64,000 bases of DNA from Pseudoxanthomonas sp. (lineage in GTDB: Bacteria > Pseudomonadota > Gammaproteobacteria > Xanthomonadales > Xanthomonadaceae): positions 40,832 to 104,831 of the forward strand of contig NZ_JANJUE010000163.1 of the NCBI RefSeq assembly GCF_024710765.1, in the 5' to 3' direction. Under the pieces are notes generated by a model. The model was not told the origin of the DNA and did not search any database. It saw only the letters and a list, made by a program, of their open reading frames with translations. Position numbers and translations under genes: made by a program. Below are positions 50,557-61,622 of this stretch, in pieces. The stretch's first letter is position 1. Every line of letters starts with the position of its first letter.

Positions 50557-52458
50557 CTAGCGCGGTGCGAGGATCTTCGACAGGCGGTCCTCGGTTCCGG
50601 GGATGCGCTGCAGTTGCGGGTAGCGCAGGCCGTCGTGGTAGTCGATGCGGACGCTACGGTACTGCTCGCCCTGGCGGACCAGCAGTTCGATGGGTCGGGG
50701 CGAGGCCTTGGCCGCGACAATGGCGCGCTTGAGGCGCTCGCCGGTATAGGCCAGGCCATCCACCGCGATCACCGTCATGTCCTTCGCCAGTCCCGCGGCG
50801 AAGGCCGGCGAGTTCCAGATCGCTTCCTCGATTCCGCCATCGGAAGCGATCTTCAGCCCGACGGAGAACCGGAGGTCGTCGTTGCCGCCCGCGCCCTCGG
50901 CATCGGCGATGGCCAGGTTCGGCGCATCGCCGTACACCAGCCGCCAGCCGCTGCGTTCCAGCCCGTCCAGTGGTGACGCCGCGCCTTTTCCGTCCAAGCG
51001 CTCGCGCAGGAAGCCGCGCCAATCACCGGGTTGTACTTCGTCCAGGACCCGCACCACGTCGTCGAAGCCGTACAGCGAAATCGGCGCGTCCGCGCCGGCG
51101 CCGGCATGGAAGCGGCGGGCGAAGTCGTCCAGGCTGCGTCGGCCATGCGACTGTTCGCGCAGGCGCGCGTCCACCGCCAGCCACAACAACGAGCCTTCCG
51201 AATAGAAGTCATAGCCACGCTGCCAGCTCGACCATGCCTGCGGCGCATCGTTGTAGTCGACGATGCCCTGGTGCACGGTGTCCTGCAGATCGCGCCAGTC
51301 GCGGCCCGGCTGGGTCGCGGCGGTCGCCAGCGTGTTCGCCAGCACCGCGCGTGCCTGCTCCGGCGTCCACAGGCCGGCGCGCGCCGCCAGCACCACCGCC
51401 CAGTATTGGGTCTGCCCTTCGTAGACCCACAGCAGCGAGTTGTCGATGGCGCTGTTGTAGTGCGGCGCCCAGGTGGTGTCCGGCCGGCGGAACTTGCCGC
51501 TCCAGGCATGCACGTATTCGTGCGGCAGCAGATCGTTGTCGATGAAGGCGGCGTCGCCGCGCAGGTAGTCGGCATAGGTGCCGTTTTCGCTGGACTGGCG
51601 ATGTTCCAGGCCGATGCCGCTGAAGCTGTCCGACAGCGCCAGCAGGAAGTCGTAGTGCGCGAACGGGCGCGGACCGAACACGTGATCGGCCTGCTTCACC
51701 AGCGCGCGGTGCGCCTGCAGCATCGCTGGTGACGCGTCCAGTTGCGCGGCGGTGTCGGCCATCGCGTTCAGGCGCACCGGCGTGGGGCCGGTATCCAGAT
51801 CGAAACGACGGAAATACTGGCCGGCGTAGACCGGCGAATCAATCAGGGTCAGCAGATCGGTGGCCGCGTAGCGCTGTTCGGCGCCTTCGCGCGCCTCCAC
51901 CGGCAACGCGGTCGCCGATTCCCAGCCGGCCGGCAACCGCAGGCTCGGCGCGATGCGGATGCGGCGCGCGTCATGCCCGGCCGGATACAGCAGCACGCGA
52001 TGCCATTGCAGCGACAGCATCCGCGGCGTCATCGCCACCCGCCCCTGCGAGGAGGAGGTCGGCGACAGGTACTGGAACACCACTTCGATTTCCGTCACGC
52101 CCGCGGGCACATCGAGATGGAAGGCGTACATGTCGCCAGGATCGCGGCGCCAGGCAATGCGCTGGCCGTTGCCGGTGATGACCAGGCCGGCGATCTGGTT
52201 GATCGGTCCGGTCGGCGCGTGGTTGCCGGGAATCCATTTGGGATACCACAGGGTCAGCGGCCCGGCGGCGACCGGAATGCGCTCGCGCACCCGCTGGATG
52301 CGCCGATCGATGTCGCTGGCGTCGACATCCAGCCGCAGGGTGCCGGGGTAGTCCGCATCGGCGACGACCGTGGCCGGCGGCGCGGCCGGCTGGGCGGCGA
52401 GCGCGCCGCTCAGGCAAAGTCCCAACGAACACAACAACCCCATCGGCAACCTGGACAT
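50557..52458 (-). CDS. M61 family metallopeptidase with PDZ domain
   Basis: LLPHEYVHAWSGKFRRP (HExxH), C-terminal PDZ-like region. Confidence 0.93.
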   Translation of the reverse strand: MSRLPMGLLCSLGLCLSGALAAQPAAPPATVVADADYPGTLRLDVDASDIDRRIQRVRERIPVAAGPLTLWYPKWIPGNHAPTGPINQIAGLVITGNGQRIAWRRDPGDMYAFHLDVPAGVTEIEVVFQYLSPTSSSQGRVAMTPRMLSLQWHRVLLYPAGHDARRIRIAPSLRLPAGWESATALPVEAREGAEQRYAATDLLTLIDSPVYAGQYFRRFDLDTGPTPVRLNAMADTAAQLDASPAMLQAHRALVKQADHVFGPRPFAHYDFLLALSDSFSGIGLEHRQSSENGTYADYLRGDAAFIDNDLLPHEYVHAWSGKFRRPDTTWAPHYNSAIDNSLLWVYEGQTQYWAVVLAARAGLWTPEQARAVLANTLATAATQPGRDWRDLQDTVHQGIVDYNDAPQAWSSWQRGYDFYSEGSLLWLAVDARLREQSHGRRSLDDFARRFHAGAGADAPISLYGFDDVVRVLDEVQPGDWRGFLRERLDGKGAASPLDGLERSGWRLVYGDAPNLAIADAEGAGGNDDLRFSVGLKIASDGGIEEAIWNSPAFAAGLAKDMTVIAVDGLAYTGERLKRAIVAAKASPRPIELLVRQGEQYRSVRIDYHDGLRYPQLQRIPGTEDRLSKILAPR

Positions 52459-52554
52459 TCCGCGCGCATTCCCCTGCTGGTGTTGCCGCCATCCTAGCCG
52501 TTCATCGCGATGGCGGCGACGTGGATGCGCGATACGCGCGATGACGCGCGGCCA

Positions 52555-53955
52555 TCACGGCGGCGGCGCGTCGCCACTGCGCGGCAGGCGCTCGCCTTCG
52601 CCGTCGCCCATCCGGAAATAGCGCATCGCCACCGCGCGGCCGGCCGCGTCGCGTTCGATCCGGAACCGGGTCAGCCGGTGCGCGTAGACGAAATCGTCCG
52701 GCCCGATCGGCACCACCGCATGCCGGCGCTCGCCTTCCTGCAGCACCGGCTTGCCGTCGATCAGGCGCAGGACGAATGCCCGTTCCCGGCCGCCGCTGTA
52801 TGCGCCGAGCGCGGATTGCAGCCGGGCCGAATCCACCGCGACCGCGATCGGCTCCGGGAACGGTTCGCCCAGGGTGAACGCGGCCAGTCGCCGCGACACA
52901 TCGCCCGGTTCCTCGCCCTCGACCGGATTGTCGGTGTTCTGCAGCACGGCCACGCTGATGTCGCTGCCCGGCAGGTACAGCAGCCGGGTGGCGAAGCCGT
53001 GGATGCCGCCGCCGTGTTCCAGCATCGGCTGTCCACGCAGCGTCAGCGACTGGATGCCGAAGCCATAGCCGGCGTCGATCGCCTTGCCGGTCGGCGTGAT
53101 CATCTGCCGGTAGGTCGCGTCCTTCAGCACCTTGCCTTCGTGCAGCGCGCGGTTCCAGCGCAGCAGATCGTCGACGGTGGTGACCAGCGCGCCGGCCGCG
53201 TGCGGCTGGGTCATGCTCAGGTAGCCGGCCTTGGCCGGATGACCGGGTTCACCGGTGTAGCCCTGGACCATGCCGGCGATCACGCCCGCGCTCTCCAGTC
53301 CGTAACCGGTATGGCGCATGCCGAGCGGCTCGAACAGGGCCCGCTTCAGGTAGGCGTGCCACGGCTGGCCGCTGACCTTCTCGATGATCGCCCCGACCAG
53401 CACGTAGCCGGAGTTGTTGTAGGCATAACCCTGGCCGGGCGCGAAGTCCGGCTTCAGATCCTTGAACGTCTCGATCATCTGCGCGGTGGTGCGGTCCTGT
53501 CTGATCGGCCCTTCCATCACGCCCGGGATGCTGGTGTAGCTCTTGATGCCGGAGGTGTGGTTCAGCAGCATGCGCACGCTGACGTTTCCGCCGCCGGGGT
53601 AGTCCGGCAGGAATTTCGACAGCGGATCCTCCAGCGACAGCCCGCCCTGCTCGACCAGGGTCAGCAGCCCCGCCGCGGCCATCTGCTTGGTGATCGATCC
53701 CATCCGGAACACCTGGTCGGCGTTCAACGGCACGCCCAGCTCGATGCTGGCGCGGCCGCGCGCGCCGCGATACAGCACCTCGTCGCCACGGGCCACCAGG
53801 ATCGCCGCGCCGGGGCCGTCGGCGGGATAGGTTTTCTCCACCAGCTGGCGCGCGTAGCGCTCCACCTCGGCCTTGCTGGCGGGTTCGGCGGCGCCTGCGA
53901 CGCCGGCAAGCAACAGGGACACGGCGCAGACGAGCGGCAACAGCGGATGGCGCAT
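52555..53955 (-). CDS. Serine hydrolase, class C beta-lactamase-like
   Basis: FRMGSITKQMAAAGLLTLVEQGGL (SxxK), YAYNNSGYVLVGAIIEKVSG (YxN). Confidence 0.93.
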   Translation of the reverse strand: MRHPLLPLVCAVSLLLAGVAGAAEPASKAEVERYARQLVEKTYPADGPGAAILVARGDEVLYRGARGRASIELGVPLNADQVFRMGSITKQMAAAGLLTLVEQGGLSLEDPLSKFLPDYPGGGNVSVRMLLNHTSGIKSYTSIPGVMEGPIRQDRTTAQMIETFKDLKPDFAPGQGYAYNNSGYVLVGAIIEKVSGQPWHAYLKRALFEPLGMRHTGYGLESAGVIAGMVQGYTGEPGHPAKAGYLSMTQPHAAGALVTTVDDLLRWNRALHEGKVLKDATYRQMITPTGKAIDAGYGFGIQSLTLRGQPMLEHGGGIHGFATRLLYLPGSDISVAVLQNTDNPVEGEEPGDVSRRLAAFTLGEPFPEPIAVAVDSARLQSALGAYSGGRERAFVLRLIDGKPVLQEGERRHAVVPIGPDDFVYAHRLTRFRIERDAAGRAVAMRYFRMGDGEGERLPRSGDAPPP

Positions 53956-54043
53956 GGCATGACTCCCCAGGGTCGATGGCCCATTCTGGGCAGCCGCCGG
54001 CGCCGCACCAAGCCGCGGAAGTCATCGTGACCTCCTTCCAGGC

Positions 54044-54640
54044 TCAGGCCTTGCGCCAGACCAGGCAGCGGTTGTTGGCCGGCATCGCCACGTCGTCGAT
54101 CAGCAGGAAGCCGTGCGCGTTCGCCAGTGCATCGACTGCCTCGAAATCGCGGATGCCGGAGGCCGGATCGCGCGCCTTCAGCCAGGCATCGAACTCGCGG
54201 TTGCTCTCGCTGGTGTAGCGCCCTTCGTAGTTGAACGGGCCATAGACGATCAGCGAGGCGCGCGGGCCCAGCACGCCGCCCAGTCCGGCGAAGAACGCCT
54301 GCACCGAGGCCCAGCCCATGATGTGCAGGGTGTTGGCGCTGAAGGCCGCGTCGAAGCGTTGGGTGGGCCACGCACCGTCGACATCCAGTTCCAGCGGCGG
54401 CGGGGTATTCGGCAGATCCGTTTCGTCCAGCCACTGGCGGATGCCGGGCAGGTTGTCGGCGACATCCGAGCACTGCCAGATCAGGCGGGGCAGCTTCATC
54501 GCGAAATACACCGCGTGCTGGCCGGTGCCGCTGCCGATTTCCAGCACCCGGCGGACTTCGGCGAAGTGATGGCGCAGCACGGCCAGGATCGGGTCGCGAT
54601 TGCGATCGCAGGCCGGCGCATGGGGCTTGTCGTCCATCAT
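54044..54640 (-). CDS. DUF938-type class I SAM-dependent methyltransferase
   Basis: ACDRNRDPILAVLRHHFAEVRRVLEIGSGTGQHAVYFA. Confidence 0.88.
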   Translation of the reverse strand: MMDDKPHAPACDRNRDPILAVLRHHFAEVRRVLEIGSGTGQHAVYFAMKLPRLIWQCSDVADNLPGIRQWLDETDLPNTPPPLELDVDGAWPTQRFDAAFSANTLHIMGWASVQAFFAGLGGVLGPRASLIVYGPFNYEGRYTSESNREFDAWLKARDPASGIRDFEAVDALANAHGFLLIDDVAMPANNRCLVWRKA

Positions 54641-54656
54641 CGCGCCGCTCCCTCCG

Positions 54657-55499
54657 TCAGTCGCGCCAGCGCACGTAGAAGCGCCGGCTGGCACCGCCAT
54701 CCCCGCCTCGCTCTTCCACTTCGAAGTGGCGGGGATGCTGCTTCAGCAGATCGCTGAGTTTTTTCTGCCCGTACAGGCGCGGATCGAAGTCCGGCCGGAT
54801 CTTGATCAGGTAGCTGCCGACCGTGCCCAGGAACGCCCAGCCCTGATCGTCGGAGGCCTCCTCGATGGCCTGCCGGATCAACCGCAACGGCAGCGCCTCG
54901 CCACGCGCCGGTTCCGGGGTCGGCGCGGCGGTGGGCTCGGCCTGCGCCGGCGCGCTCTTCGGCGCGCCGGCCTTCTTCGCCGCCTTCTTCGCTGGTTTGG
55001 CCGGAGGCTGTGGTGGCGCCGGTGGCGTCTCGCTGCGCAGCACCTCGGTGTAGACGAACTTGTCGCAGGCCTGGACGAACGCGTCCGGCGTCTTGCGTTC
55101 GCCGAAGCCGTACACCATCAGGCCTTCCTCGCGCAGGCGCTGGGCCAGGCGGGTGAAATCGCTGTCGCTGGAGACCAGGCAAAAACCGTCGAAGCGCTGG
55201 GTGTACAGCAGATCCATCGCGTCGATGATCAGCGAGCTGTCGGTGGCGTTCTTGCCGCTGGTGTAGGCGAACTGCTGCACCGGCGCGATCGAATGCTTCA
55301 GTAGCGCCTGCTTCCACTGGGTCATGCGGGTGCTGGTGAAATCGCCGTAGATGCGCTTGACGCTGGCGACACCGTATTTCGCGATCTCGCCGAGCAGCCC
55401 TTCGATGACCGCGGGCTGGGCATTGTCGGCGTCGATCAGCACCGCCAGCCGGCGCTGCTCGTCATCGGGTTCCGGGCGGGAAACCGGTCGGTTCTTCAT
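54657..55499 (-). CDS. NYN-domain RNase-like protein with C-terminal OST-HTH/LOTUS domain
   Basis: LAVLIDADNAQPAVIEGLLGEIAKYG.., TDSSLIIDAMDLLYTQRFDGFCLVSSDSDFTRLAQRLREEG; C-term AFLGTVGSYLIKIRPDFDPRLYGQKKLSDLLKQHPRHFEV. Confidence 0.9.
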   Translation of the reverse strand: MKNRPVSRPEPDDEQRRLAVLIDADNAQPAVIEGLLGEIAKYGVASVKRIYGDFTSTRMTQWKQALLKHSIAPVQQFAYTSGKNATDSSLIIDAMDLLYTQRFDGFCLVSSDSDFTRLAQRLREEGLMVYGFGERKTPDAFVQACDKFVYTEVLRSETPPAPPQPPAKPAKKAAKKAGAPKSAPAQAEPTAAPTPEPARGEALPLRLIRQAIEEASDDQGWAFLGTVGSYLIKIRPDFDPRLYGQKKLSDLLKQHPRHFEVEERGGDGGASRRFYVRWRD

Positions 55500-55664
55500 G
55501 GCGCTCCTGCGTCGCGTCGCTTGCCCGGCGGACTATGCCTGCACCGGCACACCATCGCAATCGCGCCCGGCGGCGTGCGCCGGCGTGCGGCGAAACGGAG
55601 ACATGAAAAAGGACGGTTGTCGCCAGTCGCCCTTCTCCTGCGCTTTCGACCTGCGGAACATCAC

Positions 55665-56398
55665 AGCGGTTCGGTGCTGCCCCTTCCCCGCAGGCGGGGG
55701 AAGGAGCGATCTGCGCTCGCTTGCAGTCATCGCAGCGTTTCGGCGTTGCCCTTCCCCCGCGTGCGGGGGAAGGCCGGGATGGGGGCGCTTCCGGCGATCG
55801 CTGTGTGAGCGACAGCGGCGGTGTTTGAGCTGGGGTGGCGCCAGGGTGCGGATTTTCTCCGGTCGCCCCCACCCCAACCCTCCCCCGCACGCGGGGGAGG
55901 AAGCGATCTGCGCTCACTTGCAGTCATCGCCGCGTTTCGGCGTTGCCCCTTCCCCCGCAAGCGGGGGAAGGCCGGGATGGGGGCGCTTCCGGCGCTCGCT
56001 GTGTGATCGGCGGCGGCGATGCATGAACTTGGCGGCAGGCGCCGGGACGCGGATTTTTTCCAGTCGGCCCCCACCCCAACCCTCCGCCGCCAGCGGGGGA
56101 GGGAGTGATCTGCGCTCGCTTGCAGTCGTCGCAGCGTTACGGCATTGCCCCTTCCCCGCACGCGGGGGAGAGAGCGATCTGCGCTCGCTTGCAGTCGTCG
56201 CCGCGTTTCGACGTTGCCCCTTCCCCCGCCAGCGGGGGAAGGCCGGGATGGGGGCGCTTTCGGCGCTCGCTGTGTGATCGACGGCTATGGTTTATGGGTT
56301 TGACGCGGGTGCCCGGGTGCGGATTTTTTCCAGTGACCCCCACCCCAGCCCTCCCCCGCCAGCGGGGGGAGGGGGACGGTCTGCGCTCGCGGGTATCC
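55665..56398. repeat. Tandem ~200-bp repeat array built from GC-rich palindromes (CCTTCCCCCGC-N-GCGGGGGAAGG)
   Basis: Anchor GATCTGCGCTC(G/A)CTTGCAGTC at 55708, 55905, 56107, 56176 and a partial at 56377 (spacings 197, 202, 69, 201). Confidence 0.9.
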
Positions 56399-56433
56399 CC
56401 CGTCGCGAGCCGATGCAGTGCCGGCGTGCCGGC

Positions 56434-58530
56434 TTACCAGATCTTGACCCGATCCTTCGCTTCCAGGTGCAGCTTCTCGCCCGGCTTGGACGGGAACGCG
56501 GCGTACCAGGCATCGACGTTGCGCACGGTCTGGGCGCGGTAGCGGCCCGGTGCGTGGCCATCGCCGATCACCTGCGCGCGCAGTGCCGCGTCGCGGGTCT
56601 TGGTGCGCCAGGCCTGCGCGTAGGCGATGAAGAAGCGCTGGTCGCCGGTCAGGCCGTCGATCACCGGCGCTTCCTTGCCACCCAGCGACTTCTTGTACGC
56701 GGTGTAGGCGATGGCCAGGCCGGACACGTCGGCGATGTTCTCGCCCAGGGTCTGCTCGCCGTTGATGTGCAGGCCCGGCAGCGGTTCGTAGGCGTTGTAC
56801 TGCGCGATCAGGCGGTCGCCGGCGGCCTTGAAGTGCGCGGCGTCTTCCGGCGTCCACCAGTTGCGCAGGCGACCCTGGTCGTCGAACTCGGCGCCGGTGT
56901 TGTCGAAGCCGTGGCTGATCTCGTGGCCGATCACCGCGCCGATCGCGCCGTAGTTGGCGGCCGGATCGGCCTTGGGATCGAAGAACGGCGCTTCCAGGAT
57001 CGCCGCCGGGAAGTTCATCGCATTCTGCAACGGCAGCTGCACCGCGTTGACCGTCTGCGGGGTCATCCACCATTCGGCGCGATCGGCCGGCTTGCCCAGC
57101 TTGGCGGTCTGGTGGCGGTACTCGAACTCTTCCGCACGACGCGCGTTGCCGAGCGGATCGTCGGCCTTCACTTCCAGCGAGGCGTAGTCGCGCCAGGTTT
57201 CCGGATAGCCCACGCCGACCCGCATGGTCGCGGCCTTGGCCTTGGCTTTTTCCTTGGTGGCCGGGGTCATCCACTCCAGCTTGTCCACGCCCTCGCGGAA
57301 CGCGGCCAGGATGTTGTTGACCATCTCCTCGACCTGCGCCTTGGATGAGGCCGGGAAGTACTGCTTCACGTAGATCTGGCCGATGGCGTCGCCGAGCGCG
57401 CCGTTGGTGGCGCCGATCGCGCGCTTCCAGCGATCACGCTGCTTGGGCGTGCCCTGCAGGGTCTTGCCGTGGAATTCGAAGCTGGCGTCGGCATAGGCCT
57501 TGGGCAGCAGGCCGGCGCTGTGATCGATGGCGTGGAAGCGCAGGTAATCCTTCCAGGTCTGCAGTGGCTGGCTGGCGACCAGCGCCGACAGCTTCTTGAT
57601 CGCATCCGGCTGCCAGGCGATCAGGGTCTTCTGCTCGCCCAGGCCGGCGCCTTCGAAGAACGCCTTCCAGTCCATGCCCGGCGCCTTGCCGGCGAACGCC
57701 GCGGTTTCCCACGGATTGTTGGCCTTGTGCACGTCCTGGCTGTCGACGATGTTGGCATGCGCGTTGGCGATCTTCATTTCCAGATCGAAGATCGCCTTGG
57801 CCTTGGCGGCCGCGTCGGCGTCGCTGGCGCCGGCCAGCTTCAGCTGGTGGGCGATGTAGGCCTGGTACTTCTCGCGGTTGGCGGCCATCTCCTTGTCGGC
57901 GGCCAGGTAGTACTCGCGGTCCGGCATCCCCAGGCCGCCCTGCATCAGGTAGCCCACGTTCTGCGAGGGATCTTCCAGGCCCTGGGCGACGAACAGGCCG
58001 AACAGGTTGTCGGTGGCGAAGTTGGTGGCGTTGAGCGGATCGGTGTCGGCACGCACGGTGCTGCCGATGTAGCGCGCCAGATCGGCGGGCGTGGCGATCG
58101 CGTCGACGCGGTCCAGCCACGGCTGCAACGGCGCCAGGCCGCGCTGCTCGATGCCCGCCTCGTCCATGTAGGCGGCGTAGTAGTCGGCGATCTTGCGCTC
58201 GGGGGTGCCGGCGGCCGGGTTGGCCTTGGCCAGGCCCTGGACCAGATCGGCGTTGCGCTTCTCCGCCTTCTGGAACACTTCCAGGAACACGCCGGTGCTG
58301 GAACGGTCGTCCGGAATCACCGCGTTCTTGCGCCAGCCGCCGTTGGCGTATTCGTCGAAATCGTCGCCCGGCGCGACCGCCTTGTCCAGGCCGGCCAGGT
58401 CGATGCCGATGACCGGCGCGGCGGCGGGCGCTTCGGCCTTGGGCGCCTCGGCGGCCGGTTCGGGCGTGCGGTTGCAGGCGCTGGCGCCGCACAGCGCGGC
58501 GGTCAGCAGGATCCAGCGGTGGGCGTGCAT
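56434..58530 (-). CDS. M13 family metallopeptidase (PepO/neprilysin-like) lipoprotein
   Basis: Lipobox LCGASAC; GAVIGHEISHGFDNTGAEFD (HExxH), GENIADVSG. Confidence 0.95.
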   Translation of the reverse strand: MHAHRWILLTAALCGASACNRTPEPAAEAPKAEAPAAAPVIGIDLAGLDKAVAPGDDFDEYANGGWRKNAVIPDDRSSTGVFLEVFQKAEKRNADLVQGLAKANPAAGTPERKIADYYAAYMDEAGIEQRGLAPLQPWLDRVDAIATPADLARYIGSTVRADTDPLNATNFATDNLFGLFVAQGLEDPSQNVGYLMQGGLGMPDREYYLAADKEMAANREKYQAYIAHQLKLAGASDADAAAKAKAIFDLEMKIANAHANIVDSQDVHKANNPWETAAFAGKAPGMDWKAFFEGAGLGEQKTLIAWQPDAIKKLSALVASQPLQTWKDYLRFHAIDHSAGLLPKAYADASFEFHGKTLQGTPKQRDRWKRAIGATNGALGDAIGQIYVKQYFPASSKAQVEEMVNNILAAFREGVDKLEWMTPATKEKAKAKAATMRVGVGYPETWRDYASLEVKADDPLGNARRAEEFEYRHQTAKLGKPADRAEWWMTPQTVNAVQLPLQNAMNFPAAILEAPFFDPKADPAANYGAIGAVIGHEISHGFDNTGAEFDDQGRLRNWWTPEDAAHFKAAGDRLIAQYNAYEPLPGLHINGEQTLGENIADVSGLAIAYTAYKKSLGGKEAPVIDGLTGDQRFFIAYAQAWRTKTRDAALRAQVIGDGHAPGRYRAQTVRNVDAWYAAFPSKPGEKLHLEAKDRVKIW

Positions 58531-58627
58531 GGCGGACCTCGGAACGGGACAAAGGCGGCCACGATACTCCCGTCCGGCGCGCGGGCGTCATGTGCCCATC
58601 GTCATCCCGGACCGTTCAGGCGGGGGC

Positions 58628-59107
58628 TTAGTCGGGCACCGGCAGGCTGAGGGTTTCCTTGACCTCTTCCATCACGATGTAGCTCTTGGATTCGCGCACG
58701 TGCGGCAGGGTCAGCAGGGTGCTGCCGAGCAGCTTGCGGTAGGAGGCCATCTCCGAGATGCGTGCCTTGATGAGGTAGTCGAAATCGCCCGACACCAGGT
58801 GGCATTCCAGCACGTTGGGCAGGCGCAGGGCGGCGCGGCGGAACTCCTCGAAGATGTCGCCGGACTTGTAGGCCAGGCTAATCTCCACGAACACCAGCAG
58901 GTTGGCCTTGAGGTACTGCGGATCCAGCCGCGCGTAGTAGCCGGTAATCACCCCGTCGCGCTCCAGCCGGCGCACCCGCTCGGTGCAGGGCGTGGTCGAC
59001 AGGCCGACCCGTTCGCCCAGCTCCGTGAAGGAAATCCGCCCCTCCTCCTGCAGCACCCGCAGGATGTTGCGGTCGATCTTGTCCAGTTCGCGGCGGCGCT
59101 GGGTCAT
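58628..59107 (-). CDS. Lrp/AsnC family regulator
   Basis: [59 protein letters not shown]; divergent from dadA. Confidence 0.95.
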   Translation of the reverse strand: MTQRRRELDKIDRNILRVLQEEGRISFTELGERVGLSTTPCTERVRRLERDGVITGYYARLDPQYLKANLLVFVEISLAYKSGDIFEEFRRAALRLPNVLECHLVSGDFDYLIKARISEMASYRKLLGSTLLTLPHVRESKSYIVMEEVKETLSLPVPD

Positions 59108-59262
59108 GGCGGCTCCAAGGAAGCGGGGCTTTCTGGTGGTTTCCACCAATGTTGCCACCAAATACGGAAAATAACCCTATACAACCGTCCCTATACTCGC
59201 CGAACTCATGTTCCCGGCCTTTCGAGGCAGGGAATTGTCTGGAAACAGGGCGGAGCATCCTC

Positions 59263-60570
59263 ATGCGGGTACTGGTACTGGGTAGCGGGGTCATCGGCAC
59301 GAGCAGCGCGTGGTATCTGGCGCGCGCCGGCTTCGAGGTCACCGTGGTGGATCGGCAGGCCACTCCGGCCGGCGAGACCAGCTTCGCCAATGCCGGCCAG
59401 ATCTCGCCGGGCTACGCCTCGCCGTGGGCCGCTCCGGGCGTGCCGTTGAAGGCGCTGAAGTGGCTGTTCTCCAAACATGCGCCGCTGGCGATCCGCCCGG
59501 GCCTGGATCCGAACCAGTACCTGTGGCTGGCGCAGATGCTGCGCAACTGCACCCAATCCCGCTATGCCATCAACAAGGCGCGGATGGTGCGGCTGTCCGA
59601 ATACAGTCGCGACTGCCTGGACGAACTGCGCGCCGAAACCGGCATCCATTACGAAGGCCGCCAGCTCGGCACCACCCAGTTGTTCCGCACCCAGGCCCAG
59701 TTGGACGGCGCGGCCAAGGACATCGCAGTGCTGGACGAGTACGGCGTGCCTTACGAACTGCTGGATCGCGACGGCATCGCCCGGGTCGAGCCGGCGCTGG
59801 CCAGCGTGTCCGACAAGCTGGTCGGCGCGCTGCGCCTGCCCAACGACCAGACCGGCGATTGCCAACTGTTTACCCAGCGGCTGGCGGCGATGGCCGCCGC
59901 GGCGGGCGTGGAATTCCGCTACGGCCAGACCATCGAGGCGCTGGAAACCCAGGGCGGCCGCATCCGCGGCGTGCGCATCGACGGCAAGCTGGAAACCGCC
60001 GACCGCTACGTGCTGGCGCTGGGCAGCTACTCGCCGAAGTTGCTGGCGCCGCTGGGCATCCGCCTGCCGGTGTATCCGCTCAAGGGCTATTCACTGACCC
60101 TGCCGATCGTCGACGCCGCGATGGCGCCGACCTCCACCATCCTCGACGAGACCTACAAGATCGCGATCACCCGCTTCGACGATCGCATCCGCGTCGGCGG
60201 CATGGCCGAGGTGGCCGGCTTCGATCTGTCGCTCTCGCCCAAGCGCCGCGCCACCCTGGAAATGGTGGTCGGCGATCTGTATCCGCGCGGTGGCGATCTG
60301 TCCCGCGCCAGCTTCTGGACCGGCCTGCGCCCGGCCACGCCAGACGGTACGCCGGTGGTCGGCGCGACGCAGTACTCGAACCTGTTCCTCAATACCGGAC
60401 ATGGCACACTGGGCTGGACCATGGCATGCGGCTCGGGCCGCTACCTGGCCGACCTGATGGCCTCGCGCATGCCGCAGATCAGCGGCGAAGGCCTCGATAT
60501 TTCCCGCTACGGCGCGCGCCGCGGCGGCCACGACCCCCAGCCTGAACCATGCGCCCAGCCCGCGCGCTGA
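59263..60570 (+). CDS. dadA: D-amino acid dehydrogenase small subunit
   Basis: [56 protein letters not shown].. Confidence 0.96.
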   Translation: MRVLVLGSGVIGTSSAWYLARAGFEVTVVDRQATPAGETSFANAGQISPGYASPWAAPGVPLKALKWLFSKHAPLAIRPGLDPNQYLWLAQMLRNCTQSRYAINKARMVRLSEYSRDCLDELRAETGIHYEGRQLGTTQLFRTQAQLDGAAKDIAVLDEYGVPYELLDRDGIARVEPALASVSDKLVGALRLPNDQTGDCQLFTQRLAAMAAAAGVEFRYGQTIEALETQGGRIRGVRIDGKLETADRYVLALGSYSPKLLAPLGIRLPVYPLKGYSLTLPIVDAAMAPTSTILDETYKIAITRFDDRIRVGGMAEVAGFDLSLSPKRRATLEMVVGDLYPRGGDLSRASFWTGLRPATPDGTPVVGATQYSNLFLNTGHGTLGWTMACGSGRYLADLMASRMPQISGEGLDISRYGARRGGHDPQPEPCAQPAR

Positions 60571-61622
60571 TCGACCTGCAGTCCCTGCGCCACAACTACC
60601 GCATCGCCCGCGAACTCGCGGGCGGTCGTTCCCTCGCCGTGGTCAAGGCCGACGCCTACGGGCATGGCGCGGTCCGCTGCGCGCAGGCATTGGAAGCCGA
60701 AGCCGCCGACGGTTTCGCGGTCGCCTGCCTGGAAGAGGCGCTGGCCCTGCGCGGCGCCGGCATCCGCTCGCCGATCCTGCTGCTGGAAGGTTTCTTCGAA
60801 GCCGACGAACTGCCGGTGATCGCCGCGCACGATCTGTGGTGCGTGATCCACGCCGACTGGCAGATCGAGGCGCTGGCGCGGGCCCCTCTCGAACGCCCGC
60901 TGCGGATCTGGCTGAAGCTGGATTCGGGCATGCATCGGGTCGGCCTGGCGCCGCAGGACTACCGCGCCGCCTGGCAGCGGTTGAACGCATTGCCGCAGGT
61001 GGCCTCGGTGGTGGCGATGACCCACTTCGCCCGCGCCGACGAACTGGACAGCGCGCGCACCACCGAGCAGGTGGACGCGTTCGCCGCCGCGCTGGGCGAT
61101 CTGCCCGGCGAACGCAGCCTGTCCAACTCGCCCGGCCTGCTCGGCTGGTCCGGCGTCGGCGGCGACTGGGGCCGTTCCGGGCTGATGCTGTACGGCGCGA
61201 CGCCATTTTCCGACGCGCACCCGCAGGCCGACCGCCTGCGCCCGGTGATGACCGCCGAATCGAAGATCATCAGCGTGCGCGAACTCGCCGCCGGCGAACC
61301 GATCGGCTACGGCGGCGGCTTCGTCACCGAGCGCCCGACCCGGGTCGGCGTGGTCGCCTTCGGCTATGCCGACGGCTATCCGCACTTCGCCCCCACCGGC
61401 ACCCCGGTCGCCATCGACGGCCAGCGCAGCCGGCTGATCGGCCGGGTCTCGATGGACATGCTCACCGTCGACCTGACCGACCTGCCGCAGGCGGGTCTTG
61501 GCAGCCGGGTCGAGCTGTGGGGCGCGCAGATCCCGATCACCGAAATGGCCCGCCACGCCAACGGCAGCGCCTACTCGCTGCTGTGCGGCCTGAAGCGCGC
61601 ACCGCGGATCTATCGCGACTGA
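60549..61622 (+). CDS. alr: Alanine racemase
   Basis: [31 protein letters not shown]; overlaps dadA 3' end. Confidence 0.96.
   Translation: MRPARALIDLQSLRHNYRIARELAGGRSLAVVKADAYGHGAVRCAQALEAEAADGFAVACLEEALALRGAGIRSPILLLEGFFEADELPVIAAHDLWCVIHADWQIEALARAPLERPLRIWLKLDSGMHRVGLAPQDYRAAWQRLNALPQVASVVAMTHFARADELDSARTTEQVDAFAAALGDLPGERSLSNSPGLLGWSGVGGDWGRSGLMLYGATPFSDAHPQADRLRPVMTAESKIISVRELAAGEPIGYGGGFVTERPTRVGVVAFGYADGYPHFAPTGTPVAIDGQRSRLIGRVSMDMLTVDLTDLPQAGLGSRVELWGAQIPITEMARHANGSAYSLLCGLKRAPRIYRD

Noticed and set aside
55351-56277. 308-aa ORF with repeated peptide (LRSLAVIAAFRRCPFP..GWGRFRRSL)
   Set aside because: The repetition is produced by translation through the tandem palindromic intergenic array, not a real repeat protein.
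55665-56398. Possible CRISPR array
   Set aside because: The period is ~200 bp, units are themselves palindromic and spacers are also repeated; no cas genes nearby.
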